DNA of 64,000 nucleotides from JAHCIE01 sp034431435 (GTDB lineage Bacteria > Chloroflexota > Anaerolineae > Epilineales > JAHCIE01): the NCBI GenBank assembly GCA_034431435.1, contig DAOUDG010000086.1, positions 30,877 to 94,876 of the forward strand, in the 5' to 3' direction. Made by a program: the position numbers and the translations under genes. The notes beneath the pieces are model-generated. The model was not told the DNA's origin. It was given only the letters and a program-made list of their open reading frames with translations, and ran no database searches. Numbering within the stretch: position 1 is the first letter of the stretch; every line of letters starts with the position of its first letter. Positions 7,574 through 14,685 of this stretch are shown piece by piece.

Positions 7574-9187
7574 TCAGATGTTCGCCAACTCGCCGAAGTA
7601 CTCGTAGTCTTCGGCGTAACCGCCTTCACCCTCGCCCACGTCTTGCAGCTCGGCAACGAACTCGATGGACTGAATCCACTTGACCATCTTGAACCCCAAC
7701 TGGTTCTCGACGCGCAGGCGCAACGGAGCGCCGTTCAAATGGGGCAGCGTCTCCCCGTTCATCTCGTAGGCCAGCAGACTTTGCGGCTGCATGGCGTTCG
7801 CCATGGGCAGGCTGTCGTAGTAGCGGCCGTTGGACTCGCCTGTGGAGAACTCGACGCCGTCACCGAACGAGTGGAAGACGACTCGCTGCGCAGTGGGTTG
7901 TGGCCGCACCAGCTTGATCAAGGCCGGCAGCGGCAGCCCACCCCATTCTGCAATGCCCGACCAGCCCTGTATGCAATGGTGCAGTGTCGTTTGAGTCTGC
8001 TTGCCGAGCGCGCGCAGGTCGTCCAGCGACAGTTCGACGGGGTTTTCCACCAGCCCATACACCTTCAGCCGGTAACGCTGGAAATCGTTGTCGGCCAGCG
8101 TCTTCCACTCCTCGCACGTGGGCAGCTTGCCATTGGCCCAGAAGAACGGGGAAATGTCCTTGTCGGGGAACTCGGCCACCGGGACGGAACGGTTCAGCAG
8201 AAGCCACATCACGGGCGTGACAATCGCTTTGGCGACGTGCTGCACGAACCGTGGCTGTCGCCACGCCAGCCGGTGTGCCAGCACGTTCACCACCACGATC
8301 ACGCCTAGCCCCACCAGGCCGAGATAGATGCCGGTCAAACTGGTGTCGTCCGTGCCCACGACGATGTGATTCATGTTCTGGACGAAACCCGTGATCGCCA
8401 CCATCGCCACATGGCCGATGACGAACAGGACGAAGGCGCTCATGACGAGGAAGTGGAGCGACCGGCCGATTTGCCGGTTGCCGGGTAGCTTGGGATACCA
8501 CTGGAAACGGTTCGTCAGGGCGGGCGACATCGACGGGCCGGTCAGGATCGCCAGCGGAGCCAGAATGAATACCACCCCGAAATACGTCAATTGCTGCAAG
8601 GCGTTGTACTGGTAAAAGCCGTTCGGCTCCGGCGGCAGGTGCAGGGTGGCGTAGTGGACCCAGACGGCCCAGGCGTCAGGGATGATCTGCCACGAGTTGG
8701 GGGCGAGGCGCTGCCACTGGTCGGTGGCGAACAGCAGCGCCACAAAGAGCAGGCCATTGCCGACCCAGAACAGCACGCTCAGGAAGTGCCAGTGGCGGGC
8801 CATGCCGATGGTATGCCGCAAGCCGGGCAGGCCAAGCCAGGGGGACAAATAGCGGGAGTCGTCCTTGGACGTCCAGACTCGGTCTTGCGGTACCTCGATT
8901 GGTGTTAGCCGCAGCCACTCCGTGCCAGGGGTGCAGTGGACGTTCCAGTAGAGTCGTGGGTGGTCCATCAGGACCTGTAGGCCACTCCGCACTAACAGGA
9001 CCAGGAACAGAAGGTTCACGTAGTGGGTGATTCGCAGCCAGGCGGGAAAGCCCGATGGCCCTGCCTCCGGCGGCTGGGGGACAGGCACGGCTGGCAACCC
9101 AAGCAGAATCCACTGGGCGTAAGCCGCGGCCACCGCGAGCACTAACGGCAAGGCGAGGAACAGGAGTGTTTTCCGCTGGATGTGCAT
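7574..9187 (-). CDS. Cytochrome b561-like membrane domain fused to an oxidoreductase molybdopterin-binding domain
   Basis: 537 aa from ATG 9187 (GGAGGA upstream; an earlier in-frame start at 9250 is less likely). Residues ~1-345 hold about six or seven hydrophobic helices with several His residues (HYVNLL, HWHFLSVLFW, HFLVMSAFV, HVAMVAITG) consistent with haem b ligation. Residues ~370-537 match the sulfite-oxidase/YedY-type molybdopterin domain, with Cys405 in LHHCIQGWSGIAEW as the Mo-ligating cysteine. Electron flow between the Mo site and a membrane haem/quinone pool is inferred. The substrate is unknown. No Tat signal is evident; if the domain lies outside, it must be carried by the membrane part. 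Confidence 0.8.
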   Translation of the reverse strand: MHIQRKTLLFLALPLVLAVAAAYAQWILLGLPAVPVPQPPEAGPSGFPAWLRITHYVNLLFLVLLVRSGLQVLMDHPRLYWNVHCTPGTEWLRLTPIEVPQDRVWTSKDDSRYLSPWLGLPGLRHTIGMARHWHFLSVLFWVGNGLLFVALLFATDQWQRLAPNSWQIIPDAWAVWVHYATLHLPPEPNGFYQYNALQQLTYFGVVFILAPLAILTGPSMSPALTNRFQWYPKLPGNRQIGRSLHFLVMSAFVLFVIGHVAMVAITGFVQNMNHIVVGTDDTSLTGIYLGLVGLGVIVVVNVLAHRLAWRQPRFVQHVAKAIVTPVMWLLLNRSVPVAEFPDKDISPFFWANGKLPTCEEWKTLADNDFQRYRLKVYGLVENPVELSLDDLRALGKQTQTTLHHCIQGWSGIAEWGGLPLPALIKLVRPQPTAQRVVFHSFGDGVEFSTGESNGRYYDSLPMANAMQPQSLLAYEMNGETLPHLNGAPLRLRVENQLGFKMVKWIQSIEFVAELQDVGEGEGGYAEDYEYFGELANI

Positions 9188-9356
9188 GATTCTTCCTCCG
9201 ACACCGCGTGAAGCCGCGGGATCTCTGGCTGCCGGACGCTGCGTATTCATGGTAGGTGGGTGGAACGAGACTCGCCATCGAAGGGAGGGGGGAACTCACA
9301 GCGGCGAAGCGCGCCAGGAAACGCGGCATATACCCATCTGCCCACAGCACGCAGGG

Positions 9357-9878
9357 TCAGGCGGCTTTGTCTGGCGCTGGACTAAACTCAACGAAGGGCA
9401 TGGCCTCAACGAGTGACCTGGCAATCTGGGCTGGGTCATGGGATTCTGAACCTATCAGCCGCGAGCCGAGTTGCCTGAAAGCAAATGGGTGCCTGGTCGC
9501 GTAGGTGTTCAGATGTTGGGCTGCCTCATCGCCTGGCAGCGTCCTGGCAAGGGCGGAAAACCGCTCGCCGCCGACCTCAACCGTCACATTGGGTTCTGCT
9601 TCAATGTTTCTATACCAGTCTGACTGGTTGCCCCAGGCTGCGGCGACGACATAGGAGCCTCGTTTTTCATCGTGATCCACGACTTCAATCACCGTCCTCC
9701 TGACAAGGCCTGTTTTCCGACCGCGATGTTCGAGCAGGAGAAATCGCTTACCCAGTAGCCGGCCGAGATGCATGCGGTAAAGCAAGATGGGGAATCGTAA
9801 CATAGCTCGCCGCAATCCCGACGGATGGGGAATCTGTAGCGACGATTGGCTGGCGCTCTGGACCTGGCTACCGGGCAT
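9357..9878 (-). CDS. DUF385/DDN-type nitroreductase (deazaflavin-dependent family)
   Basis: 173 aa from ATG 9878, chosen because GGAGG sits 4-5 bases upstream; two further in-frame starts (up to 9956) would add a low-complexity tail. Core motifs: LLLEHRGRKTGLVRRTVIEV, VVAAAWGNQSDWYRNIEAEP and VTVEVGGERFSALAR, the split-barrel flavin-fold signature of the F420-dependent nitroreductase/DUF385 family. Members use F420 or a related flavin to reduce quinones or xenobiotics. First complete gene in the leftward direction from the integron-integrase-proximal promoter. Confidence 0.8.
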   Translation of the reverse strand: MPGSQVQSASQSSLQIPHPSGLRRAMLRFPILLYRMHLGRLLGKRFLLLEHRGRKTGLVRRTVIEVVDHDEKRGSYVVAAAWGNQSDWYRNIEAEPNVTVEVGGERFSALARTLPGDEAAQHLNTYATRHPFAFRQLGSRLIGSESHDPAQIARSLVEAMPFVEFSPAPDKAA

Positions 9879-10107
9879 GAAACCTCCAACTCCAATGTTG
9901 AAGCCACCGAACGGCATCGCGGCGCCCTGTCCCCGTGGCGGGGCGAAGCGCAGCAAGGCGCGGCGAGTGCAACCGCTTGTAGGGCGGCGATGCTCGCCGA
10001 CAAACGGCGCTATGCGCCCCAGGCGCTAAGTCATGTGGCTTGGCGTGGAATGCTGCAACTGAGAAGGAAATGCCTGATCGACGAGTGGGTCGCAGACATG
10101 GCGGAGG

Positions 10108-10164
10108 CCAGGCACGGAGTTCGACGACGAACCCTTGGGGCGCTTCCACATAGAAGATAGAAGC
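10108..10164 (-). pseudogene. Possible remnant of a VOC/glyoxalase-superfamily gene
   Basis: On the minus strand a short stretch reads ASIFYVEAPQGFVVELRAW, matching the C-terminal strand pattern of VOC proteins (F-x-D-P-x-G-x-x-x-E-L). The surrounding frame shows no other family signal and no complete gene, so this would be a decayed fragment. A 19-residue match can arise by chance. Confidence 0.3.
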
Positions 10165-10201
10165 CAGAGGCAGGCGCTGCCATAGACCTGCGGCGTCTGA
10201 C

Positions 10202-10230
10202 TTGCAATTCGGCTGTACTGCGTCGTATAA
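10202..10230 (+). promoter_or_regulatory. Promoter of the integron integrase gene
   Basis: TTGCAA (10202-10207), a 17-nt spacer, and a perfect TATAAT (10225-10230), pointing at the integrase start at 10303. The -10 lies inside the left arm of the palindrome at 10221-10247. Confidence 0.7.
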
Positions 10231-10247
10231 TAGCACATTATACGACG
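10221..10247. promoter_or_regulatory. 11-bp-arm palindrome over divergent -10 elements (candidate operator)
   Basis: Perfect inverted repeat: CGTCGTATAAT (10221-10231), 5-nt centre, and its exact complement (10237-10247). Each arm contains a TATAAT, one per strand, so a dimeric repressor bound here would block both directions. Integrase genes in known integrons are often LexA-controlled; whether this is a LexA site for this lineage cannot be judged here. Confidence 0.65.
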
Positions 10248-10265
10248 AATCTAGCTCGCGGTCAA
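10237..10265 (-). promoter_or_regulatory. Leftward promoter divergent from the integrase (Pc-like)
   Basis: On the minus strand TTGACC (10260-10265), a 17-nt spacer and a perfect TATAAT (10237-10242). It reads away from the integrase into the region where a cassette array would sit; the first intact gene reached is the nitroreductase at 9878. Confidence 0.7.
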
Positions 10266-10302
10266 GCCTCCCCGCCGCCCTGGCGGTAGCTCACGGACTA
10301 CC

Positions 10303-11301
10303 ATGCCTAAGCACTCCGCCGACCAGTCGCCAGGCTCCGCCCCCAAGTCATCGCCGCTCCTGAATCAGGTGCGTGAGGTCATGCGTCGCCGGCACATGAG
10401 CCGACGCACCGAGGCCGCCTATCTCCACTACATCCTCGATTACCTTCGCTTTCACGGCACGCGCCAGCCACGCGACATGGGCGTGGCTGAGATTCGCGCT
10501 TATCTCACTGACCTTGCTGTGGATAGGAAGGTCGCCCCCTCCACTCAAAACGTAGCGTTGAATGCCCTGCTATTTCTGTACCGCCAGGTACTCCAGGTCG
10601 AGCTGCCGCGCATTCAGAATGCCCCTCGCGCGCGGCAACCAGAACGCCTGCCAGTGATTCTTACGCGATCCGAAGTCAGGGCGGTCCTCGCCCAGGTGGA
10701 CGGCCCTCACCATCTCATCCTCAGCCTGCTGTACGGCACTGGGATGCGTCTGTCGGAGTGCCTCAGTCTGCGCGTCAAGGATATCGATGTTGAAGGGCGG
10801 CAGATTACGGTGCGCGATGCCAGAGGCGAAGAGGATCGGGTCGTACCCCTGCCAGAGAAAGTGATCGCGCCGCTGCTACATCAACTTGAAGTAGCCAGGG
10901 CGCTGCATGAGCACGATCTGAGCCAGGGGCACGGCAGTGTCGAACTGCCCTACGCCCTGGCTCACGACGATTCGCCAGTGGCTAAAGAGTGGGGCTGGCA
11001 GTACATCTTCCCCGCCACGCGGCGCACGGTCGATTCGCACTCCCATCACGTGCGCCGCCATCACATCCTCGCGGACTCGGTCCACCGTTCGATGCGAACG
11101 GCGGTGAAGAAGGCGGGTATCACCAAGCACGCCGGCTGTCATACCCTACGCCATAGCTTTGCCACGCACTTGTTGGAGAGCGGCTACGACATTCGCACCG
11201 TCCAGGAGTTGCTGGGTCACAAGGACGTGAAGACGACCATGATCTACACCCACGTTCTGAGCCGTGACGGGTTGGCTGTCCGCAGCCCGCTAGACCACTG
11301 A
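10303..11301 (+). CDS. intI: Integron integrase (tyrosine recombinase, IntI family)
   Basis: 332 aa. N-terminal SAM-like DNA-binding domain (residues ~20-105: [24 protein letters not shown]). Catalytic domain with Arg149 (GTGMRLSE), His280-x-x-Arg283 (HTLRHSF), His306 (LLGHKD) and nucleophile Tyr315 (MIYTH). Between these lies the IntI-specific insert, recognisable by [18 protein letters not shown] and VRRHHI, and the family's terminal VRSPLD. This separates it from XerC/D and phage integrases. IntI recombines attI with attC of gene cassettes. It appears full length and has a strong promoter, but no cassette array or attC is recognisable in the window, so this may be a solitary or decayed integron. 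Confidence 0.92.
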   Translation: MPKHSADQSPGSAPKSSPLLNQVREVMRRRHMSRRTEAAYLHYILDYLRFHGTRQPRDMGVAEIRAYLTDLAVDRKVAPSTQNVALNALLFLYRQVLQVELPRIQNAPRARQPERLPVILTRSEVRAVLAQVDGPHHLILSLLYGTGMRLSECLSLRVKDIDVEGRQITVRDARGEEDRVVPLPEKVIAPLLHQLEVARALHEHDLSQGHGSVELPYALAHDDSPVAKEWGWQYIFPATRRTVDSHSHHVRRHHILADSVHRSMRTAVKKAGITKHAGCHTLRHSFATHLLESGYDIRTVQELLGHKDVKTTMIYTHVLSRDGLAVRSPLDH

Positions 11302-11375
11302 CAATCGACGCCTCTCTGACCCGGACGGTCAGGACTGCGAACTGTCGCCGCCCCCTGGTTCTTTCCCCCCTTGGC

Positions 11376-11747
11376 CTACACGTGTTGATCCACGAGAATC
11401 GTGTTTCCATCTGGATCCACGATCATGAAGCTGGCCGGACCCGTAGAGCCTTCATCGGCTTCGGATAGGATGGTTACACCACGTGCCTTGAGTTGGCGCT
11501 GCAACTCCCGAACGTCCGTAAACTCACTGCGTTTCTGGGCGTTGCTATCCCATCCGGGGTTGAAAGTGAGGATGTTCCGCTCGAACATGCCTTGGAACAA
11601 CCCAATTGCGTGTTCCCCATTCTTCATGATCAGCCAGCCTTGCGCTTGATCTCCTGCAAACGCAGCGAAACCAAGCTTCTCGTAGAACGCTCTTGAAGCC
11701 GCGATATCCTTTACAGCCAAACTGACAGAGAAGGCTCCCAGTTCCAT
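11376..11747 (-). CDS. VOC (glyoxalase/bleomycin-resistance) family protein
   Basis: 123 aa, one VOC module pair: SVSLAVKDIAASRAFYEKLGF at the N-terminus and SFMIVDPDGNTILVDQH at the C-terminus, the standard betaalphabetabetabeta signatures. Such proteins bind a metal or small ligand; substrates range from methylglyoxal adducts to antibiotics, and none is indicated here. ATG start with AGGAG. Convergent with the integrase gene; both this gene and the next lie in the right flank of the integrase. Confidence 0.85.
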   Translation of the reverse strand: MELGAFSVSLAVKDIAASRAFYEKLGFAAFAGDQAQGWLIMKNGEHAIGLFQGMFERNILTFNPGWDSNAQKRSEFTDVRELQRQLKARGVTILSEADEGSTGPASFMIVDPDGNTILVDQHV

Positions 11748-11789
11748 AGGGTCTCCTACAGCGAGGACTTGCCAGCGACAGATGCCCGG

Positions 11790-12611
11790 CTACGCTGCCG
11801 CCGGTTGCAGGACGGGTCGGCGTGTGAGATTCGGCCCGCTGATTGCCACCACAATGATAGCAGCGACTACGTACAAGCCGGCCAGCAATGCGGTATGCTG
11901 TAGTTGATCCGAGGCTGAGAAGAGACCGTTGAAATAGGCCCCGCTGGTGTTGACAGACGCATGCATGAGCATGGTGAGGAGCACACTCCCGCCGGTGCCC
12001 ACATAGACCCAGCCGAGGAGAATCGCCCCACCGAGGATGATGGGCACAATGACCAGGGGTTCCGAACCGTTGACGAAGAGCGGCAGATGCCAGATCGTGA
12101 CCAGAACGCCAACGATCAGGCTCGCGGCCACGGCTGACCGACGCCCGAGCAGGCGCTGCAGGGCGAAGCCTCGGAAGCCTGGCTCTTCAGCCAGGCCGAT
12201 GAACAACAGGACGAAGACGAACTCCGGAAGAAAGGTGGGCCAGGTTGCCAACTGGGAGGCTGACGGCATCGGCGCGCCGAGGAGGAGACTCAGCCCAAGA
12301 GCAATCACCCGCAGCAAGACAGGCAGCAGCAAGGCCACGATATACCATCGAACCCCCACCCGCCAGCGGACGATGCGGCTCAGCCATTCCTTGACTCCAT
12401 CGCGCCCCCTGTCAATCGCGGTGACAAGGAACGCCCCAATGAACGGGCCGTACACAAACACGGCCCACCAGTCCGAGGGATATCGCTCACTCAGGTACCC
12501 CCCAACAAAGGATGTGGCGTAGGCGATGATGAAGAACGTGGTCAGGGGATATCGCTTCACGATCGAGGTGGCAGGGGACCCTGTCGCTTCCGCAGCCGTC
12601 TTCTCCTCCAC
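11790..12611 (-). CDS. CPBP-family intramembrane metalloprotease
   Basis: 273 aa from GTG 12611, placed five bases after GGGAGG; the longer open frame to 12773 is rejected because a strong promoter lies inside it. About eight hydrophobic helices. Family motifs: GLAEEPGFRGFAL (EExxxR), TIWHLPLF (H in the second motif) and LMHASVN (HxxxN), all intact. Predicted intramembrane protease; partner unknown. Second CPBP gene in the window after the one at the left edge. Confidence 0.86.
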   Translation of the reverse strand: MEEKTAAEATGSPATSIVKRYPLTTFFIIAYATSFVGGYLSERYPSDWWAVFVYGPFIGAFLVTAIDRGRDGVKEWLSRIVRWRVGVRWYIVALLLPVLLRVIALGLSLLLGAPMPSASQLATWPTFLPEFVFVLLFIGLAEEPGFRGFALQRLLGRRSAVAASLIVGVLVTIWHLPLFVNGSEPLVIVPIILGGAILLGWVYVGTGGSVLLTMLMHASVNTSGAYFNGLFSASDQLQHTALLAGLYVVAAIIVVAISGPNLTRRPVLQPAAA

Positions 12612-12702
12612 GGTCGCCTCCCTATAGTACCTTGCCCCCCTTACGGAGAGTACGTCTCGGCCTGGGGGTGTTGAAGGCGCGTGGCCGACTGGAATGCAAG
12701 AC

Positions 12703-12731
12703 ATTGTACCGCGAGTAATACGGATTGTCAA
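12703..12731 (-). promoter_or_regulatory. Near-perfect sigma70-type promoter of the CPBP gene
   Basis: Minus strand: TTGACA (12726-12731), 17-nt spacer, TACAAT (12703-12708). Transcription would start near 12696, about 85 nt before the GTG at 12611. Confidence 0.75.
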
Positions 12732-12878
12732 GGGCGATTCCTTACATTGCCTCCATGTGATGCTGAAGGACAACCTGGGCGGTGTGCCCGCAGCAACACC
12801 TACAGGAAGGCCGACGCGGCAATCGCAGGGCTGCGCGGCTGCGCGGCGGGTGTCGGCGCAGGGTTGCTGGTTGCCTCC

Positions 12879-13781
12879 TTACCCCCCCTGTTGCAGCGCG
12901 GGCAGGGATTGCAGGTACAGCCAGATGGCCCTCAGTTCGTCGTCGGTCATCTGGCCGTAGTACGGCCAGGGCATCTCCTGATCTAGCTGGTGGCCCTTGG
13001 GCGTCAGGCCCGTGCGCATGGCGGTGAAGAAATCCTGCTCCGACCAGCCGCCAAGCTCGCCGCCCCGCGTCAGGTTGGGAGTGGGAACTTGTTGGCCCGG
13101 TGGGCCAAAGGGCGCGCCGTTGAGGTTGGCCCCGTGGCACTCAGTGCAGGTGTGCGTCAGGTAGCCGCCGTAGGCCGCCGTGACGCCGCGCGGCGGGGCC
13201 GCCGGGCGCGGGCCGCTCTGGTCGATCTGCTCCGTGGAAGGCGGTGGGAACATGCCCAGCATCCCCATCACTCGCCCCAGCGGCCCAATGCTCCGAGGTG
13301 GCAGCTGGTTGTCTACCGCCGGCCGGCTTCGGACGTAGGCGATCATCGCGCCCAGGTCCTCGTCGCTCAGGGAATGGAAGGCCTGCGACGGCATGATGTA
13401 CAGGCCGCGGCCGTCGTGGCCGACGCCGTGCCGAATCGCGCGTACCCAGTCGGCATCGATGTAGAAGCTGCCTATGCCGCCCGCGCCGGCGGTCAGATTC
13501 GGGGTGGGGATGGTGACCAGGCCCGGTATGTCGAAGTCGAGATTCCCGCTCAGGTCCTGGCCGTGGCAGCGGGTACAGATGTTGATGGTCGCGAGGTGCT
13601 CGCCGCGTTGCACGGCGACGGCGTCCGTCGGGATGGTGATGCTTTCGGCGGGAACAGTGTACGTCTTGTTGAATTTCGCGCCGCCTGCGACGTACATGAC
13701 GGCGAAGGCCACCGCCAATACGGCGACCAGGCCACCTAACACGATGCCTATCCATTTCAGCGCGCGGCGTGATCGGGTCAT
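12879..13781 (-). CDS. Membrane-anchored dihaem cytochrome c
   Basis: 300 aa. N-terminal hydrophobic segment (residues ~10-32) acts as an uncleaved anchor or signal. There are two c-type haem sites, CTRCH near residue 70 and CTECH near residue 210, each in a class I cytochrome c module (GEHLATINICTRCHGQDL; GGYLTHTCTECHGANL). Candidate sixth-ligand methionines lie in GLYIMPSQAF and in the QEMPWPYYGQMTDDEL segment. The arrangement resembles cytochromes c that accompany dehydrogenases. It would carry electrons on the outer face of the cytoplasmic membrane. No partner dehydrogenase is adjacent. Confidence 0.88.
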   Translation of the reverse strand: MTRSRRALKWIGIVLGGLVAVLAVAFAVMYVAGGAKFNKTYTVPAESITIPTDAVAVQRGEHLATINICTRCHGQDLSGNLDFDIPGLVTIPTPNLTAGAGGIGSFYIDADWVRAIRHGVGHDGRGLYIMPSQAFHSLSDEDLGAMIAYVRSRPAVDNQLPPRSIGPLGRVMGMLGMFPPPSTEQIDQSGPRPAAPPRGVTAAYGGYLTHTCTECHGANLNGAPFGPPGQQVPTPNLTRGGELGGWSEQDFFTAMRTGLTPKGHQLDQEMPWPYYGQMTDDELRAIWLYLQSLPALQQGG

Positions 13782-13861
13782 GACATCCCCCCTTCGTTGT
13801 AGGGTCTCCTGCTCGGTGACAGAGACGGGTGTGAGGCGAATCAGCGGCGGGTATGGCCTGT

Positions 13862-14071
13862 TCAGGGCATTGGCGTTCCGGGATCCAGGTCTCGCTCCTC
13901 ATCGCCGGCCACGGCGCGCCGGATGAGGTCGAACACCGCTTCGAGCGAGACCACCGCGACGACGGCGCCGCCCTGGATGTGCTCGACCTCACCGCGCCAC
14001 ACATCGCCCGTCGCGCCTGGCTCACGCCACAGCCGCACCAGGAACGAGCGGTAAGATGCGTTGCCTATCAT
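13862..14071 (-). CDS. Small conserved-type protein, 69 aa
   Basis: Begins MIGNASYRSFLVRLWREPG and continues WRGEVEHIQGG, then SLEAVFDLIRRAV. The pattern YxSFxxRLWRE...WRGEVEHxQ...SLEAxxxxL resembles short unnamed proteins I associate with Chloroflexota and some other phyla; no function is known to me. It starts 17 nt after the DUF6220 gene's stop, forming a two-gene operon. The frame extends further upstream in antisense to DUF6220, but ATG 14071 removes that overlap. Confidence 0.6.
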   Translation of the reverse strand: MIGNASYRSFLVRLWREPGATGDVWRGEVEHIQGGAVVAVVSLEAVFDLIRRAVAGDEERDLDPGTPMP

Positions 14072-14088
14072 GCGGGTGGCCTCCAGCC

Positions 14089-14559
14089 TCAGCCTCGCGT
14101 CGGCTCGGTGACGCGGGCCGCCACCGTTGGGGTCGGTACACGGCGGTGGGCGTAGGCCCTGGCCTGCAAGGCGACCGAGACCGCCAGCCAGAAGAGCGCC
14201 AGCGCCAGCACCGGGTGGAGCGCAGCCACCACGGGCAGACTGCCGCGGATGACGGCGAACACGTCCGCCTGAAGGACGTAGAGGCCAAAGAGCAGCCATG
14301 TTCGAACCTTGAGAGGGCGCGGGTGTCGCGCCACGTAGGTGAGAATCAGCAGTGGCAGAAGGAGAACACTCAGCGTGTGGCCGAACCCAACGTGCGCCTC
14401 AAGGGTTGGCTGCGCGGCCAGGTAGACCAGGCCAATCAGGTACACCTGGGCCAACAGCGCCCCTACGAACAGCCAGGCAATGACAACATAGGCGATGCGC
14501 GCCCCGTAGGTCAGGCCGGTGACCTCGGGAGCAACGTTCTCCTGTGTCTGGGTCGACAT
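14089..14559 (-). CDS. DUF6220-type four-helix membrane protein
   Basis: 156 aa with four hydrophobic helices (residues ~22-48, ~58-80, ~88-108, ~115-135). Motifs: YVVIAWLFVGALLAQVYL, HVGFGHTL, LPLLILTYVARHP and ALHPVLALALFWLAV. The conserved His residues in GFGH and ALHP fit the DUF6220 pattern, and haem or quinone contact is possible but unproven. Followed closely by a 69-aa protein. ATG start after GAGGGG. Confidence 0.72.
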   Translation of the reverse strand: MSTQTQENVAPEVTGLTYGARIAYVVIAWLFVGALLAQVYLIGLVYLAAQPTLEAHVGFGHTLSVLLLPLLILTYVARHPRPLKVRTWLLFGLYVLQADVFAVIRGSLPVVAALHPVLALALFWLAVSVALQARAYAHRRVPTPTVAARVTEPTRG

Positions 14560-14685
14560 GACGCCCCTCTCTCTACCGGCGGCTTCCGCCGGCAGCCAGA
14601 CGATGCTACGGGTGGGATTCTATTTGGGATGTAGGGCCGATGTGTGGGACAGAGGCAGTATGGCAGGGAGATGCCTACAAACTGC

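Larger units (their letters stand above)
9879..10302. other. Gene-poor region between the nitroreductase and the integron integrase
   Basis: 424 bases without a convincing intact gene. It contains the divergent promoter/palindrome described separately, a possible VOC fragment, and GC-rich short hairpins (for example GGCGA-TGC-TCGCC near 9985). In a conventional integron this is where attI and the first cassette junction would lie. I searched both strands by eye for the GTTRRRY/RYYYAAC core and found no convincing attI or attC. Confidence 0.6.

Noticed and set aside
9357..10260. attC or attI sites near the integrase
   Set aside because: Only one RYYYAAC core (9386-9392) was found and it lies inside a coding end without paired sites or imperfect hairpin; expected by chance at about this frequency.
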